From contig NZ_CCBB010000001.1 in the NCBI RefSeq assembly GCF_000613185.1, positions 558,001-622,000 on the forward strand: a stretch of 64,000 bases of DNA. The letters run 5' to 3'. Positions 1-7,747 of the stretch are shown one piece after another (within the stretch, counting starts at the first letter, position 1; the number at the start of each line of letters is the position of its first letter). A model generated the notes under the pieces. The model searched no databases. It worked only from the letters and a program-made list of their open reading frames with translations, and was not told the DNA's origin. Both the position numbers and the translations under genes were made by a program. The stretch comes from Mycolicibacterium cosmeticum. GTDB lineage: Bacteria; Actinomycetota; Actinomycetes; Mycobacteriales; Mycobacteriaceae.

Positions 1-402
1 GTGCCGGCCGGCCATGTCCGTCAGTCCGGTCGCCGCCAGGGCCGCCCGCACCGCGTGGTCGGTGTCCCGGTCACCCCCGACCGGCCCGGCGTGTGGGATG
101 CGGCCCAGCCGCACCACCTCGCGCACCGTGATGTGCAGATCGGTATCGGCATGCTGACCGACCATCGCCACCCGCCGCGCCACGGCCCGGCGCGACAGCC
201 GGTGCAGCACCGCGCCGTCGAGGGTGACCGCACCGGAGTCCGGCCGGTCCACGCCGGCCAGCAGCCGTAACAGCGACGACTTCCCCGACCCGTTCGGGCC
301 CAGCAGACCCAGCGTGCTGCCCGGTTCGGGGTCCACCGTGACACCGTCGAGCACCACATGCCCCGAGCGGCTCCACGTCACCTCCAGCGCCCGCAGGCTC
401 AT
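1..402 (-). CDS. ABC transporter ATP-binding protein, BtuD/FecE type (3' end cut by window edge)
   Basis: This is the N-terminal 134 codons of a cytoplasmic ATPase that would power corrinoid or metal-chelate import. Walker A (GPNGSGKS) lies at residues 35-42 and a Q-loop-like VGQH near residue 81. The signature motif and Walker B lie beyond the left edge. The ATG overlaps the permease stop in an ATGA, so the two are translationally coupled. Family membership is clear. The corrinoid substrate is inferred from the cobalamin riboswitch at the head of the operon. Confidence 0.85.
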   Translation of the reverse strand, partial: MSLRALEVTWSRSGHVVLDGVTVDPEPGSTLGLLGPNGSGKSSLLRLLAGVDRPDSGAVTLDGAVLHRLSRRAVARRVAMVGQHADTDLHITVREVVRLGRIPHAGPVGGDRDTDHAVRAALAATGLTDMAGRH

Positions 403-1424
403 CGGTGTACCCCCTTGCGGCGCAGCAGGATCACCGCGAAGGCCGGCACCCCCAGCAGCGCGGTGACCACTCCGGTGGGCAGCTCCTGCGGCGCGAAGAC
501 GGTGCGGGCCAGCGCGTCCACCCACACCATGAAGATCGCGCCGAACAGGGCCACCGTCGGCAGCAGCCGCAGATGCCCCGGCCCGACGAAGAAGCGCGCG
601 GCGTGCGGCAACACCAGACCGACGAAACCGATCGCGCCGGCGGCACTGACAAGCGCCGCGGTGACCAACGCCGTCACCACCAACAGCACGGTCTGGGCGC
701 GGCGCACGGCGACGCCCAGGGTCGCGGCGGCATCCTCGCCGAAGGCGAAGGCGTCCAGCGTGCGCCCGAACGAAAGGCAGCACACCAAACCGGCCGCCAC
801 CACCAGCCCGCAGGTCAGCACATCGGCCCAGCCCACCCCGGCCAGCGACCCGAGCAGCCAGAACAACACGCCGCGGGTCTGCTCGGCGTCGGCCGAGGAC
901 AGCACGATGAACGAGGTGAGCGCCGAGAACAACTGGGTGGCCGCGACACCGGCCAGCACCACCCGATCGGTACTGCCGCCGGCGGCGTAGGCCAGGGCCA
1001 GCACCACCGCGAAGGCCAGCAGGGCGCCGGCGAACGCTCCCGCGGACAGTGACACCGCACCCGCACCGGCGCCGAGCACCACGATCAGCACCGCACCGGT
1101 GGACGCGCCCGAGGAGACGCCGAGCACGAACGGGTCGGCCAGCGGGTTGCGCAGCAGCGACTGCATGATGGCCCCGCACAACGCCAGACCGGCCCCGCAG
1201 ATCGCGGCCAGCGCCACCCGCGGCAGGCGCAACTGCCAGACGATGCCGTCCTGCAGCCGGGTCGCGCCGGACGGGCCGGCGCCCAGATGTTCGGCGACGA
1301 TGCGGTACACGTCGAGCACCGACAACGACGCCGGGCCGATCGTGATGGCCAGGGCAGCCGAAACCAGCAGTAGCACAAGGCCGGCGGCCCACAGCGCGAC
1401 CAACGCCGACGTACGCATGCTCAC
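399..1424 (-). CDS. FecCD/BtuC-family ABC transporter permease
   Basis: The 341-residue protein is very hydrophobic, with a signal-anchor-like start (a short MSMRTS head, then a long Leu/Ala/Val helix) and the many membrane spans typical of the BtuC/FecCD fold. FecCD signature segments are visible, such as LRLPRVALAAICGAGLALCG near residue 66 and a GLVLPHAAR segment near residue 270. It overlaps the upstream binding-protein gene and the downstream ATPase gene by 4 bp each. Its role is to carry the ligand delivered by the lipoprotein receptor across the membrane. Siderophore transporters share this fold, and the riboswitch is what favours B12. Confidence 0.88.
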   Translation of the reverse strand: MSMRTSALVALWAAGLVLLLVSAALAITIGPASLSVLDVYRIVAEHLGAGPSGATRLQDGIVWQLRLPRVALAAICGAGLALCGAIMQSLLRNPLADPFVLGVSSGASTGAVLIVVLGAGAGAVSLSAGAFAGALLAFAVVLALAYAAGGSTDRVVLAGVAATQLFSALTSFIVLSSADAEQTRGVLFWLLGSLAGVGWADVLTCGLVVAAGLVCCLSFGRTLDAFAFGEDAAATLGVAVRRAQTVLLVVTALVTAALVSAAGAIGFVGLVLPHAARFFVGPGHLRLLPTVALFGAIFMVWVDALARTVFAPQELPTGVVTALLGVPAFAVILLRRKGVHR

Positions 1425-2434
1425 GTGCCCGTCGCGAATCCGAGTTCACGCAGCCGCTGCGCCACCTTCTCGGCACCGTCGACCGTGCGGATGGACGGGT
1501 TCAGGTCGGCTCCGTTGACGACGATGTAGCGCTTCTCCCGAACGGCGGTCAGCCGGGCGGTCACCGGATTCGATTCCAGGAATTGGAATTTGGTGGCCAG
1601 CGAGTCACCCTCGATGGTGCGCCGGCTCAGGTCGGCGAGCACCAGGACATCGGGATCGCGGGCGGCGACCGCCTCCCAACTGACCTGGGGCCACTCGTCG
1701 GTGGTGTCGGCGAAGACGTTTCGGGCACCGACCGTGGCCGCGATGATGCCGGGCGCTCCGCAACAGCCGGCCATGTAGGGCGCGCGGATATCGGAGAACC
1801 AGAAGGCGATGTCGACATCGGCGACGGTGCGGGCTTCCGTCATCCGCCGACGCAGTTGGGCGGTCAATTCTGCCCCACGGTCAGACACGTCGAAGATCGT
1901 TGCCAGGTCGCGGATTTCGTCGTAGACGGGTTCCATGGTCAGCGGCGCGGTGCGGGTGCCGTCCGCGCTGCCGGCCGCCTTGCCGACACAGTCACTCGGC
2001 GCCAGGTAGGTGGGAACGCCGAGTTTGTCGAACTCGTCACGGTCGGCGACACCGCCCGGACCGAGGGTGCCGGCGAACGACGCGGTGACGAAATCCGGTT
2101 CGGTGTCGAGCACCGTCTCCAGCGCCGGCTTGTTCACTGCCAACCGCGGGACCCGGGCATTGGCGGCGGCCAGGTCCGGCCGGATCGGGTCGGTCCACGT
2201 CGCGGTGCCCACCATGCGCTCGGCCAGTCCCAGCGACAGCAGGATCTCGGTGGAGCCCTGGTTGAGCGACACCGCCCGTGCCGGCGGTGCGTCGACCACG
2301 ACGTCGCGGCCACAGTTCGGCACGGTCAGCGGATAACCCGCGGCGTCGGCCGATCGCTGCGCCGGTGCCGCCGACTGTCCACACCCGGCCAGCAGCAGCG
2401 CCGAACAGAGGGCCGCCGCGACGCGGCGGATCAT
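1421..2434 (-). CDS. Lipoprotein substrate-binding protein 2 (BtuF-like, PBP type III)
   Basis: This is a 337-residue receptor of the FepB/BtuF class. A signal peptide ends in the lipobox LLAGC with the lipidated Cys at residue 18. The mature N-terminus has the family pattern of a beta strand leading to ARAVSLNQGSTEILLSLGL. It is clearly a paralogue of the gene directly upstream: both share a CG pair near the N-terminus, STEILLSLGLA, RMVGT and a mid-protein AGCC-APG motif. It overlaps the paralogue by 4 bp (ATGA) and the permease by 4 bp. It should capture the corrinoid outside the membrane. The two copies may differ in ligand range. Confidence 0.86.
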   Translation of the reverse strand: MIRRVAAALCSALLLAGCGQSAAPAQRSADAAGYPLTVPNCGRDVVVDAPPARAVSLNQGSTEILLSLGLAERMVGTATWTDPIRPDLAAANARVPRLAVNKPALETVLDTEPDFVTASFAGTLGPGGVADRDEFDKLGVPTYLAPSDCVGKAAGSADGTRTAPLTMEPVYDEIRDLATIFDVSDRGAELTAQLRRRMTEARTVADVDIAFWFSDIRAPYMAGCCGAPGIIAATVGARNVFADTTDEWPQVSWEAVAARDPDVLVLADLSRRTIEGDSLATKFQFLESNPVTARLTAVREKRYIVVNGADLNPSIRTVDGAEKVAQRLRELGFATGT

Positions 2435-3471
2435 CGCGCCGGCCCGATCGCGGCTAACCCGGCGGCGAGTTTCTCGACGGCGTCAACCTGCCGAATCCCG
2501 GGATCGAGTTCGGATCCGGTGAGCACGACATAGTGCTTCTCGCGCACCGCCTTCAGGTTTCTGGTCACCGGATCCGATTCCAGGAAACGGATTTTGGTCT
2601 CCAGCGCGTCACCGTCCACGCGGCGCCGGTTCAGGTCGGCCAGTACCAGCACGTCGGGATCACGGTCGGCCAGCGCCTCCCAACTGATCTCCGGCCAGTC
2701 CTCGCGGGCGTCGGCGAACACGTTGGTGACGCCGAGTTCGCGTGCGTACAGTCCGGGCGCCGAACAGCAACCCGCCAGATACGGCGTCCGCAGCCCGGAG
2801 AACCAGAAGGCCACCGTGCGATGGAATCCGGTCGCCGTCGGCGCCGCGGCCAACCGCTGCTTCAGCCGGGACACCAACTGGGCACCGCGATCCCGCACAT
2901 CGAAGATGGCTGCCAGCTCGGTGATCTCACGGAAGAGGGTGTCCATGCCGAGCGGTTCGGTGCGGGTGACGGTCTCACCGTCGACACTGGTGCCGTCGCA
3001 CACCGACGGCGACTGATACGTCGGGATGCCGAGTTGGGCGAAGCGGGCGCGTTCGGCAACCACGGCCGGGGTGAAGGTGTGCGCACTGGCCGACGTGACC
3101 AGATCCGGTTCGGTGGCCAGCACCGTCTCCAACGACGGGTCGTTGTCCGCGAGCCGGGGCACCCGGGCGTTGTCCGCGGCCAGCCCGGGCAGCACCGGGT
3201 CGAACCAAGTCGAGGTCCCCACCATTCGATCGGCCAGCCCGAGGGACAGCAAGATTTCGGTGGACGCCTGATACAGCGACACGGCGCGGCGGGGTGGTCC
3301 GTCGAAAGTGACACGGACACCACAGTTCTCCAGCGTCAGCGGGTAGCTGGTGTGACCGCCGGAGCCCGCCGGTGCCGGCGGGGATTCCGCCGATGTCACC
3401 GTGGTGCAGGCGCCAAGGACAAGGGAGGCAAGGGAAAGGGAAAGGGACAGGAGCACGGCGATGATGCGCAC
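2431..3471 (-). CDS. Lipoprotein substrate-binding protein 1 (BtuF-like, PBP type III)
   Basis: First gene of the transporter operon, 346 residues from the GTG chosen here. That start has a GAAGGAAG ribosome site about 7 nt upstream and gives a clean lipoprotein signal peptide: VRII, a Leu/Ser-rich core, then lipobox LGAC with Cys at residue 22. An upstream in-frame TTG at 3513 would add 14 residues, but it sits against the riboswitch and lacks a signal-peptide logic. The fold is PBP type III, closely similar along its length to the next gene, so a tandem duplication is likely. The cobalamin riboswitch lies directly upstream. Confidence 0.86.
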   Translation of the reverse strand: MRIIAVLLSLSLSLASLVLGACTTVTSAESPPAPAGSGGHTSYPLTLENCGVRVTFDGPPRRAVSLYQASTEILLSLGLADRMVGTSTWFDPVLPGLAADNARVPRLADNDPSLETVLATEPDLVTSASAHTFTPAVVAERARFAQLGIPTYQSPSVCDGTSVDGETVTRTEPLGMDTLFREITELAAIFDVRDRGAQLVSRLKQRLAAAPTATGFHRTVAFWFSGLRTPYLAGCCSAPGLYARELGVTNVFADAREDWPEISWEALADRDPDVLVLADLNRRRVDGDALETKIRFLESDPVTRNLKAVREKHYVVLTGSELDPGIRQVDAVEKLAAGLAAIGPAR

Positions 3472-3514
3472 GGCGGCTTCCTTCGATGCGGGGCCCGGTC
3501 GCGGGGCCGTCAAC

Positions 3515-3632
3515 GGTCGGTACCGGCCGCAGGCATTCGGACTCGAGGCTTACCGCCTCACACCGCTGCGCGTCAGCTCCGGATTCTCACCGGATTCCCC
3601 TGCTGGTCGGCAAGCGCACTCTACCGGACCCC
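3515..3632 (-). promoter_or_regulatory. Cobalamin riboswitch
   Basis: Read on the minus strand, the leader of the binding-protein operon carries the conserved blocks of the B12 riboswitch in order. GGGGAATCCGGTGAGAATCC lies at 3600-3581, a GACGCGCAGCGGTGTG block corresponding to the CCGC-CTGT region follows, and the B12 box AGTCCGAATGCCTGC lies at 3543-3529. It ends about 45 nt before the GTG start, so control of translation initiation is possible. A GGCCC/GGGCC pair lies between box and start. Adenosylcobalamin should switch the operon off. Confidence 0.88.
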
Positions 3633-3638
3633 GCCGAG

Positions 3639-3714
3639 CTATCGTGGCTGCCGCCACATCTGCCCTATCGTGGCTGCCGCCACGTCTGCCCTATCGTGGC
3701 TCGCGCCACATGGG
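3639..3714. repeat. Three tandem 26-bp hairpin units
   Basis: Units begin at 3639, 3665 and 3691. The first two are identical except for one base (ctatcgtggctgccgccac plus a short tail). The third is diverged at its 3' half and spells the end of the acetyltransferase gene. The core of units 1 and 2 is a perfect GTGGC-4nt-GCCAC inverted repeat, so three consecutive small hairpins can form. They sit between the acetyltransferase stop and the riboswitch and may end or stabilise the acetyltransferase transcript. No T-run follows. Confidence 0.8.
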
Positions 3715-4326
3715 CCACAGCGAGGGCCCGCCGTCGGGCAGATTGATCTCCCCGGTCACCTCGAAGCCGAACCGTTGGTAATAGCCGATATTGGCCGGGT
3801 TGCTCGATTCCAGATACGCCGGGGCGTGCTCGGCATCGCACCGGTCCAACCGCGAGCGCATCAGCGCCTGCCCCTGACCGCTACCGCGGACCGTGGGATC
3901 GCTGCCGATCACCGCGAGATACCAGTGCGGTTCCTCCGGGTGATGACGCTTCATCAGTTCGGTGACCTGCTGCCCCCGACGCAGGGTTCGCCCGAAGGTC
4001 AGCAGCAGGCCGGGTGCGGCCCGCAACTCCTCGGCGGTGGTGTGCTGCCAGCGACCCGGCGGGTCCCACAGCGCGCAAGCCCCGATTGTCGGCACCGCCG
4101 ACGCCGCCCCGCTCGTCGATCCCGCCGACGCCACCTCCACCCCGCCGCGCGACAGGTGATGATGCCGGGTCAACGCCGCGAAAACGCGGTGCAGTTTGCG
4201 CCGCCGGGCCACCGGATCGGGCAGCATCCAGGCCATCACCGGATCGTCGTAGAAGGCGCGCCCCAGCACCCTCGACAGCTCACCGATATCGGCGCGGACG
4301 GCGGGACGGACGTCGATGTCACTCAC
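3691..4326 (-). CDS. GNAT-family N-acetyltransferase
   Basis: This 211-residue cytoplasmic protein has the GNAT acetyl-CoA motif A (VRGSGQGQALM) near residue 150, followed by an ESSNPANIGYYQRFGFE segment that is the usual motif B region of small-molecule acetyltransferases. The substrate cannot be read from sequence. The gene stands alone, with a 14-bp gap to the CBS gene upstream, and its last codons are made from the third unit of a tandem hairpin repeat. Confidence 0.85.
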   Translation of the reverse strand: MSDIDVRPAVRADIGELSRVLGRAFYDDPVMAWMLPDPVARRRKLHRVFAALTRHHHLSRGGVEVASAGSTSGAASAVPTIGACALWDPPGRWQHTTAEELRAAPGLLLTFGRTLRRGQQVTELMKRHHPEEPHWYLAVIGSDPTVRGSGQGQALMRSRLDRCDAEHAPAYLESSNPANIGYYQRFGFEVTGEINLPDGGPSLWPMWREPR

Positions 4327-4340
4327 ACCGCCCAGCCTAT

Positions 4341-4769
4341 TCAGCCCTGCGTGATGTAGGCCTGCAGTTGCTCCTGTTGGGATTCCAGTTCCTGCATCCG
4401 CGTCTTGACGACGTCACCGATGCTGACGATCCCGGCCAGCCGCCCGCCGTCGAGCACCGGGATGTGCCGCACCCGGTTGTGGGTCATCACCGCACTCAGG
4501 CTGTCCACCGAATCGGTGGGCGAGCAGTAGACCAGATGCTTGGTCATGATGTCGGAGACCGGTCGCTGCAGCAGGTCGGCGCCCAGCTCATGGAGTTTGT
4601 GCACCACGTCGCGTTCGGACACGATGCCGACCGGACCGTCCGGGCCGACCACCACCATGGCGCCGATATTGCGGCCGACCAGGCCCGCCAGCAGATCCGC
4701 GACGGCGGTGTCCGGGGCGATGGTCGCCACCGTGGCGCCCTTGCTCTTGAGCACGTCGGAGATGCGCAC
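4341..4769 (-). CDS. CBS-domain pair protein
   Basis: Two CBS modules fill this 142-residue protein: residues about 1-60 (VRISDVLKSKGA through VGIVSERDVV) and about 68-125 (VSDIMTK through LAGIVSIGDVV). A short Gln/Glu-rich helix follows. Such stand-alone pairs bind adenine nucleotides and act as energy sensors, but no partner domain is present. The GTG start at 4769 follows a strong GGGGAGG ribosome site. An upstream GTG at 4796 lacks one and lies inside a CRP-like palindrome. Confidence 0.85.
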   Translation of the reverse strand: MRISDVLKSKGATVATIAPDTAVADLLAGLVGRNIGAMVVVGPDGPVGIVSERDVVHKLHELGADLLQRPVSDIMTKHLVYCSPTDSVDSLSAVMTHNRVRHIPVLDGGRLAGIVSIGDVVKTRMQELESQQEQLQAYITQG

Positions 4770-4781
4770 CGGACCTCCCCT

Positions 4782-4797
4782 GGTGATGTGGATCACA
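4782..4797. promoter_or_regulatory. CRP-like palindrome upstream of the CBS gene
   Basis: The 16-bp element GGTGATGTGGATCACA differs from the CRP consensus TGTGA-N6-TCACA at one outer base. It lies 13-28 nt upstream of the CBS-gene start, very close for an activator and more consistent with repression or with a leaderless-type promoter. The match is seen in sequence. CRP binding is inferred. Confidence 0.45.
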
Positions 4798-4840
4798 CCA
4801 GAGTAGGTCGGTTCGCCGCAGGACGAAAGCCCCGGTGCCC

Positions 4841-5599
4841 TCAGTCGGTCGCGTCCAGGCCGACCCGCAGGGCGATGGCGGCATCATCGAACTGCGCGGC
4901 CTGGGCCGTGATGCGGCCGATTTCGCTGGGCCGTTTCAGCAGGCCGCGCACCGCGATGGTCGCCACCTGCTCCCCGACCCGGATCGCCTCCTCGGCGCGG
5001 TCGCCGCGGTCCGGATGCAGCCGGGTGCGCTTCTGTGCGCCCTCATCGAAGTTCAGCAGCAGGCCCGCGGTCTCCTCGCGGTCGCAGTCGATGAACTTGC
5101 CCTCGCCGACCGCCGCACCGATCAGGTCGACCACCCACTGCCGCAGCCGCTCGTAATCGGTCCAGAACTGGTGGAACTCGTCGCGCTGCTCGTAGGCGAT
5201 CCGCTGGATCTCGTTGAAGTCGATGGGCGACATGGCCAGTTGCATCGTGTCGAAGCGCAGCAGCCGGTACAGCTTGACCGCCGGCGACCCCGACCCCGCA
5301 CCCACTTCGGCGATGAACTTCAGCGGTGCCCGGTTGACCAACAGCGTCTCCTGCAGCAGCTGCTCCTTGTTGCGGAACCAGTAGTACAGCGAGGACTGCT
5401 GCAGCCCGGCGGCGCGGGCGATATCGCTCATCGTGGTCTGGGCATATCCCCGCTCGGAGAACAGCTTTGTCGCCGCATTCACGATGCCCGTGCGCGGCGA
5501 CGCGGGCGGGCCGTCACCGGCCTCGGAGGCCCCTCCCACGCGCGGGCGTCCGATGGCACGTACCTGCGCCTTGCGCTCGGGAGGGGGCACGAGACGCAT
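4841..5599 (-). CDS. TetR/AcrR-family transcriptional regulator
   Basis: The protein has 252 residues from an ATG at 5599, with a TetR helix-turn-helix at about residues 38-85 (IVNAATKLFSERGYAQTTMSDIARAAGL then SSLYYWFRNKEQLL). The ligand domain is long and ends in a VGLDATD tail. It is the last gene of the operon that runs permease, Rieske, ligase, creatininase, TetR, and lies 14 bp after the creatininase stop, so it probably reports the pathway substrate. No strong ribosome site precedes the start, and the first 25 residues may be shorter in reality. Confidence 0.87.
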   Translation of the reverse strand: MRLVPPPERKAQVRAIGRPRVGGASEAGDGPPASPRTGIVNAATKLFSERGYAQTTMSDIARAAGLQQSSLYYWFRNKEQLLQETLLVNRAPLKFIAEVGAGSGSPAVKLYRLLRFDTMQLAMSPIDFNEIQRIAYEQRDEFHQFWTDYERLRQWVVDLIGAAVGEGKFIDCDREETAGLLLNFDEGAQKRTRLHPDRGDRAEEAIRVGEQVATIAVRGLLKRPSEIGRITAQAAQFDDAAIALRVGLDATD

Positions 5600-5613
5600 T
5601 CTAGAACCGATCG

Positions 5614-6360
5614 CTACGGCAGCGGCGGTTGCTCGGCCCGGGCCCGTGCGACGACATCCCGGGCCGCGGTGACGATATCGCGCCACAGCGCCAGGCCGAG
5701 CTCCTTGGAAGCCCGCGACGGATGGCCGGTCACGCCGTTGGTCGACACCTGGGCCACCGAGTAGCGGAAGACGAGCCCGTCGGTGCGATCGGGATCGTCG
5801 GCCTCGGCGAATCGGTCGGTGTCGACGAGTTCGGGCCGCAGCGCCAGCATGATCGAGGTCTCGGCGGCGTTGGCATGCCAGTCGACGGCGTCGGCGGTGG
5901 CCGTGGCCGCGATCTCGGGTGTCAGCTCCCACCACTGCATGACACCGATCCGCCCGTCCGGGTGAGCACGCCGGAAGCGATCGCAGGCCAGCCACAGCGG
6001 TGCCGTGTTCCCGACGTGCCCGTTGACGAACAGGATGCGGCGCACCCCGGAATCCAGGCAGGCGCGCGCCACCTGGTACGCCCGGTCGGCGGTGTCGGCA
6101 CCGGAGAACGCCACCGTGCCCGCCAAGTCGGTTCCGTGGAACTGGCTGGCGCCGTAGGAAATCGCCGGCAGCACGACGACCGACGGTCCGTCACCGCCGG
6201 CGGCCGCCTCGGCGACCGCGGTGGCGATGACGGTATCGGTGCCGACCGGCAGGTGCGGCCCGTGCTGCTCGGTGGCGCCGACGGGGACGAGCGCCACCAG
6301 GGCCGGGTCGGCGGCGACGGCCGCCGCCAGTTGCGTCGACGTCAGTTCATCCCACCGCAT
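5614..6360 (-). CDS. Creatininase-family amidohydrolase
   Basis: This 248-residue enzyme carries the metal ligands of the creatininase fold: E31 and H33 in TEQHGPHLP, D42, H115 in NGHVGN and E167 in HANAAETS. Family members open cyclic amides (creatinine, formamidopyrimidines) or cleave peptides (MftE). No mycofactocin genes flank this copy, so a catabolic amidohydrolase is more likely. The ATG at 6360 is only 2 bp after the ligase stop, which argues for co-translation. The exact substrate is unknown. Confidence 0.85.
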   Translation of the reverse strand: MRWDELTSTQLAAAVAADPALVALVPVGATEQHGPHLPVGTDTVIATAVAEAAAGGDGPSVVVLPAISYGASQFHGTDLAGTVAFSGADTADRAYQVARACLDSGVRRILFVNGHVGNTAPLWLACDRFRRAHPDGRIGVMQWWELTPEIAATATADAVDWHANAAETSIMLALRPELVDTDRFAEADDPDRTDGLVFRYSVAQVSTNGVTGHPSRASKELGLALWRDIVTAARDVVARARAEQPPLP

Positions 6361-6362
6361 GA

Positions 6363-7736
6363 TCACCAGAACCGCAGGTAGCGATCGGTCTCCCAGGACG
6401 AGACATGCGCGTTGAAGGAGTCCCATTCCGCACGTTTCTCGGCCACGAACGATTCGAACATGGTGTCACCGAAGACCCTGCGCACCAACGGATCCGACTC
6501 CAGCGCATCGATGGCCTCCCCCAGGGAGCGGGGCAGCCACCCGATACCGCGGGCGGCCAGTTCCAGTTCGGAGACGTTGTAGAGGTTGTCCCGGTTGGGC
6601 TCACCGGGATCCAGGCCCTCCCGGATGCCCTCCAGGCCGGCCGCCAGCATCAGCGCCGCACCGAGGTACGGGTTGTTGGCGCTGTCGGCCGCCCGGCACT
6701 CCACCCGTCCCCCGCCTTTGGGGATGCGCATCATGTTGGTGCGATTGTTGTCGCCGTAGCACGCGAAGACGGGTGCCCAGGTCAGCCCGGACATGCTGCC
6801 CTGCTTGACCAGTCGCTTGTAGCTGTTGACGGTCGGGGCGATCACCGCGCAGATCGCCGACGCGTGCCGCAGGATTCCGGCGGTGAATCGGTAGCCCAGT
6901 TCCGAGAGCCCGCAGCCGCGCGGATCGTCGGCAGATTCGAACAGGTTGGTTCCGTCGAGCCCGGCCAGGGACATGTTGTAGTGCGCGCCACTTCCGGTGC
7001 GGTCGGCGAACGGTTTGGGCATCCACGAGGCGAACAGGCCGTGCTTGCGGGCGATCTCACCGACCATCATCCGGAAGAACACCAGCCGGTCGGACATCGT
7101 CACCGCGTCGGTGTAGGTGAAGTCCGTCTCGAACTGGCCGTTGCCGTCCTCGTGGTCGAATGAATAGACATCCCAGCCGAGTTCGTTCATGGCCGTGACG
7201 ATCTCGTCGACGACGGGATAGTTGTGCAGCAGGCCGCGCAGGTCGTAGCACGGCTTGTCGAGGTTGTCATCCAGGCTGGCCGGCGCCGGGGTGCCGGCCC
7301 GGTCGTCGGTGAGCAGGAAGAACTCGGTCTCGATGCCGAGGTTGAAGGTGTAGCCCAGGGTCGCGGCGTCGGCGGTGACCCGTTTGAGGATCTGCCTGCT
7401 GCAGGCTTCGAAGGGGGTGTCACCGATCCACAGATCGCCCGGGAACCAGGCCACCTCCTTGTTGAAGGGGGCGATGATCGCTGCGCCCAGGTCGGGGTGG
7501 GGGGCCACCTCGTCGTCATTGACATCCTGCGGGACGCCGTCCAGTGCCGCTCCGGTGAACATCTCCGAGCCGCGGGCGGCCTGCCCGAGATGGTTGAGCG
7601 GAACCATCTTGGCCTTCGGCTTGCCGTGCATGTCCACGAAGCTGATGGCCGCGTACTTGACCCCCGCGGCGCCGAGGCGTTCGGCGACCTCCGTGGCGGG
7701 AGTGTGCTGGACGTGCCCGTTGAGTGTGCTGGTCAT
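6363..7736 (-). CDS. Type III glutamine synthetase-like gamma-glutamylamide ligase
   Basis: The protein has 457 residues from an ATG with an AAAGGA ribosome site. It shows the glutamine synthetase fold with beta-grasp and catalytic segments, including GIETEFFLL, a HEDGNGQFE segment and a GGGRVECRAADSANNPY motif. The type III group includes glutamine synthetase and gamma-glutamylmethylamide synthetase, which joins glutamate to a small amine. Between a Rieske oxygenase and an amidohydrolase, amine capture after N-dealkylation is the more natural role, but this is inference. The gene starts 11 bp after the Rieske stop. Confidence 0.82.
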   Translation of the reverse strand: MTSTLNGHVQHTPATEVAERLGAAGVKYAAISFVDMHGKPKAKMVPLNHLGQAARGSEMFTGAALDGVPQDVNDDEVAPHPDLGAAIIAPFNKEVAWFPGDLWIGDTPFEACSRQILKRVTADAATLGYTFNLGIETEFFLLTDDRAGTPAPASLDDNLDKPCYDLRGLLHNYPVVDEIVTAMNELGWDVYSFDHEDGNGQFETDFTYTDAVTMSDRLVFFRMMVGEIARKHGLFASWMPKPFADRTGSGAHYNMSLAGLDGTNLFESADDPRGCGLSELGYRFTAGILRHASAICAVIAPTVNSYKRLVKQGSMSGLTWAPVFACYGDNNRTNMMRIPKGGGRVECRAADSANNPYLGAALMLAAGLEGIREGLDPGEPNRDNLYNVSELELAARGIGWLPRSLGEAIDALESDPLVRRVFGDTMFESFVAEKRAEWDSFNAHVSSWETDRYLRFW

Positions 7737-7747
7737 TTCTGGTCCTT

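Noticed and set aside
3472..3513. Upstream TTG start for binding protein 1
   Set aside because: It adds a charged, Pro-rich stretch before the signal peptide and abuts the riboswitch. The GTG at 3471 has a good ribosome site.
2533..4359. A 608-codon plus-strand open frame opposite the binding-protein and acetyltransferase genes
   Set aside because: It is antisense to three well-supported genes and the riboswitch, with no family similarity and a composition typical of GC-rich shadow frames.
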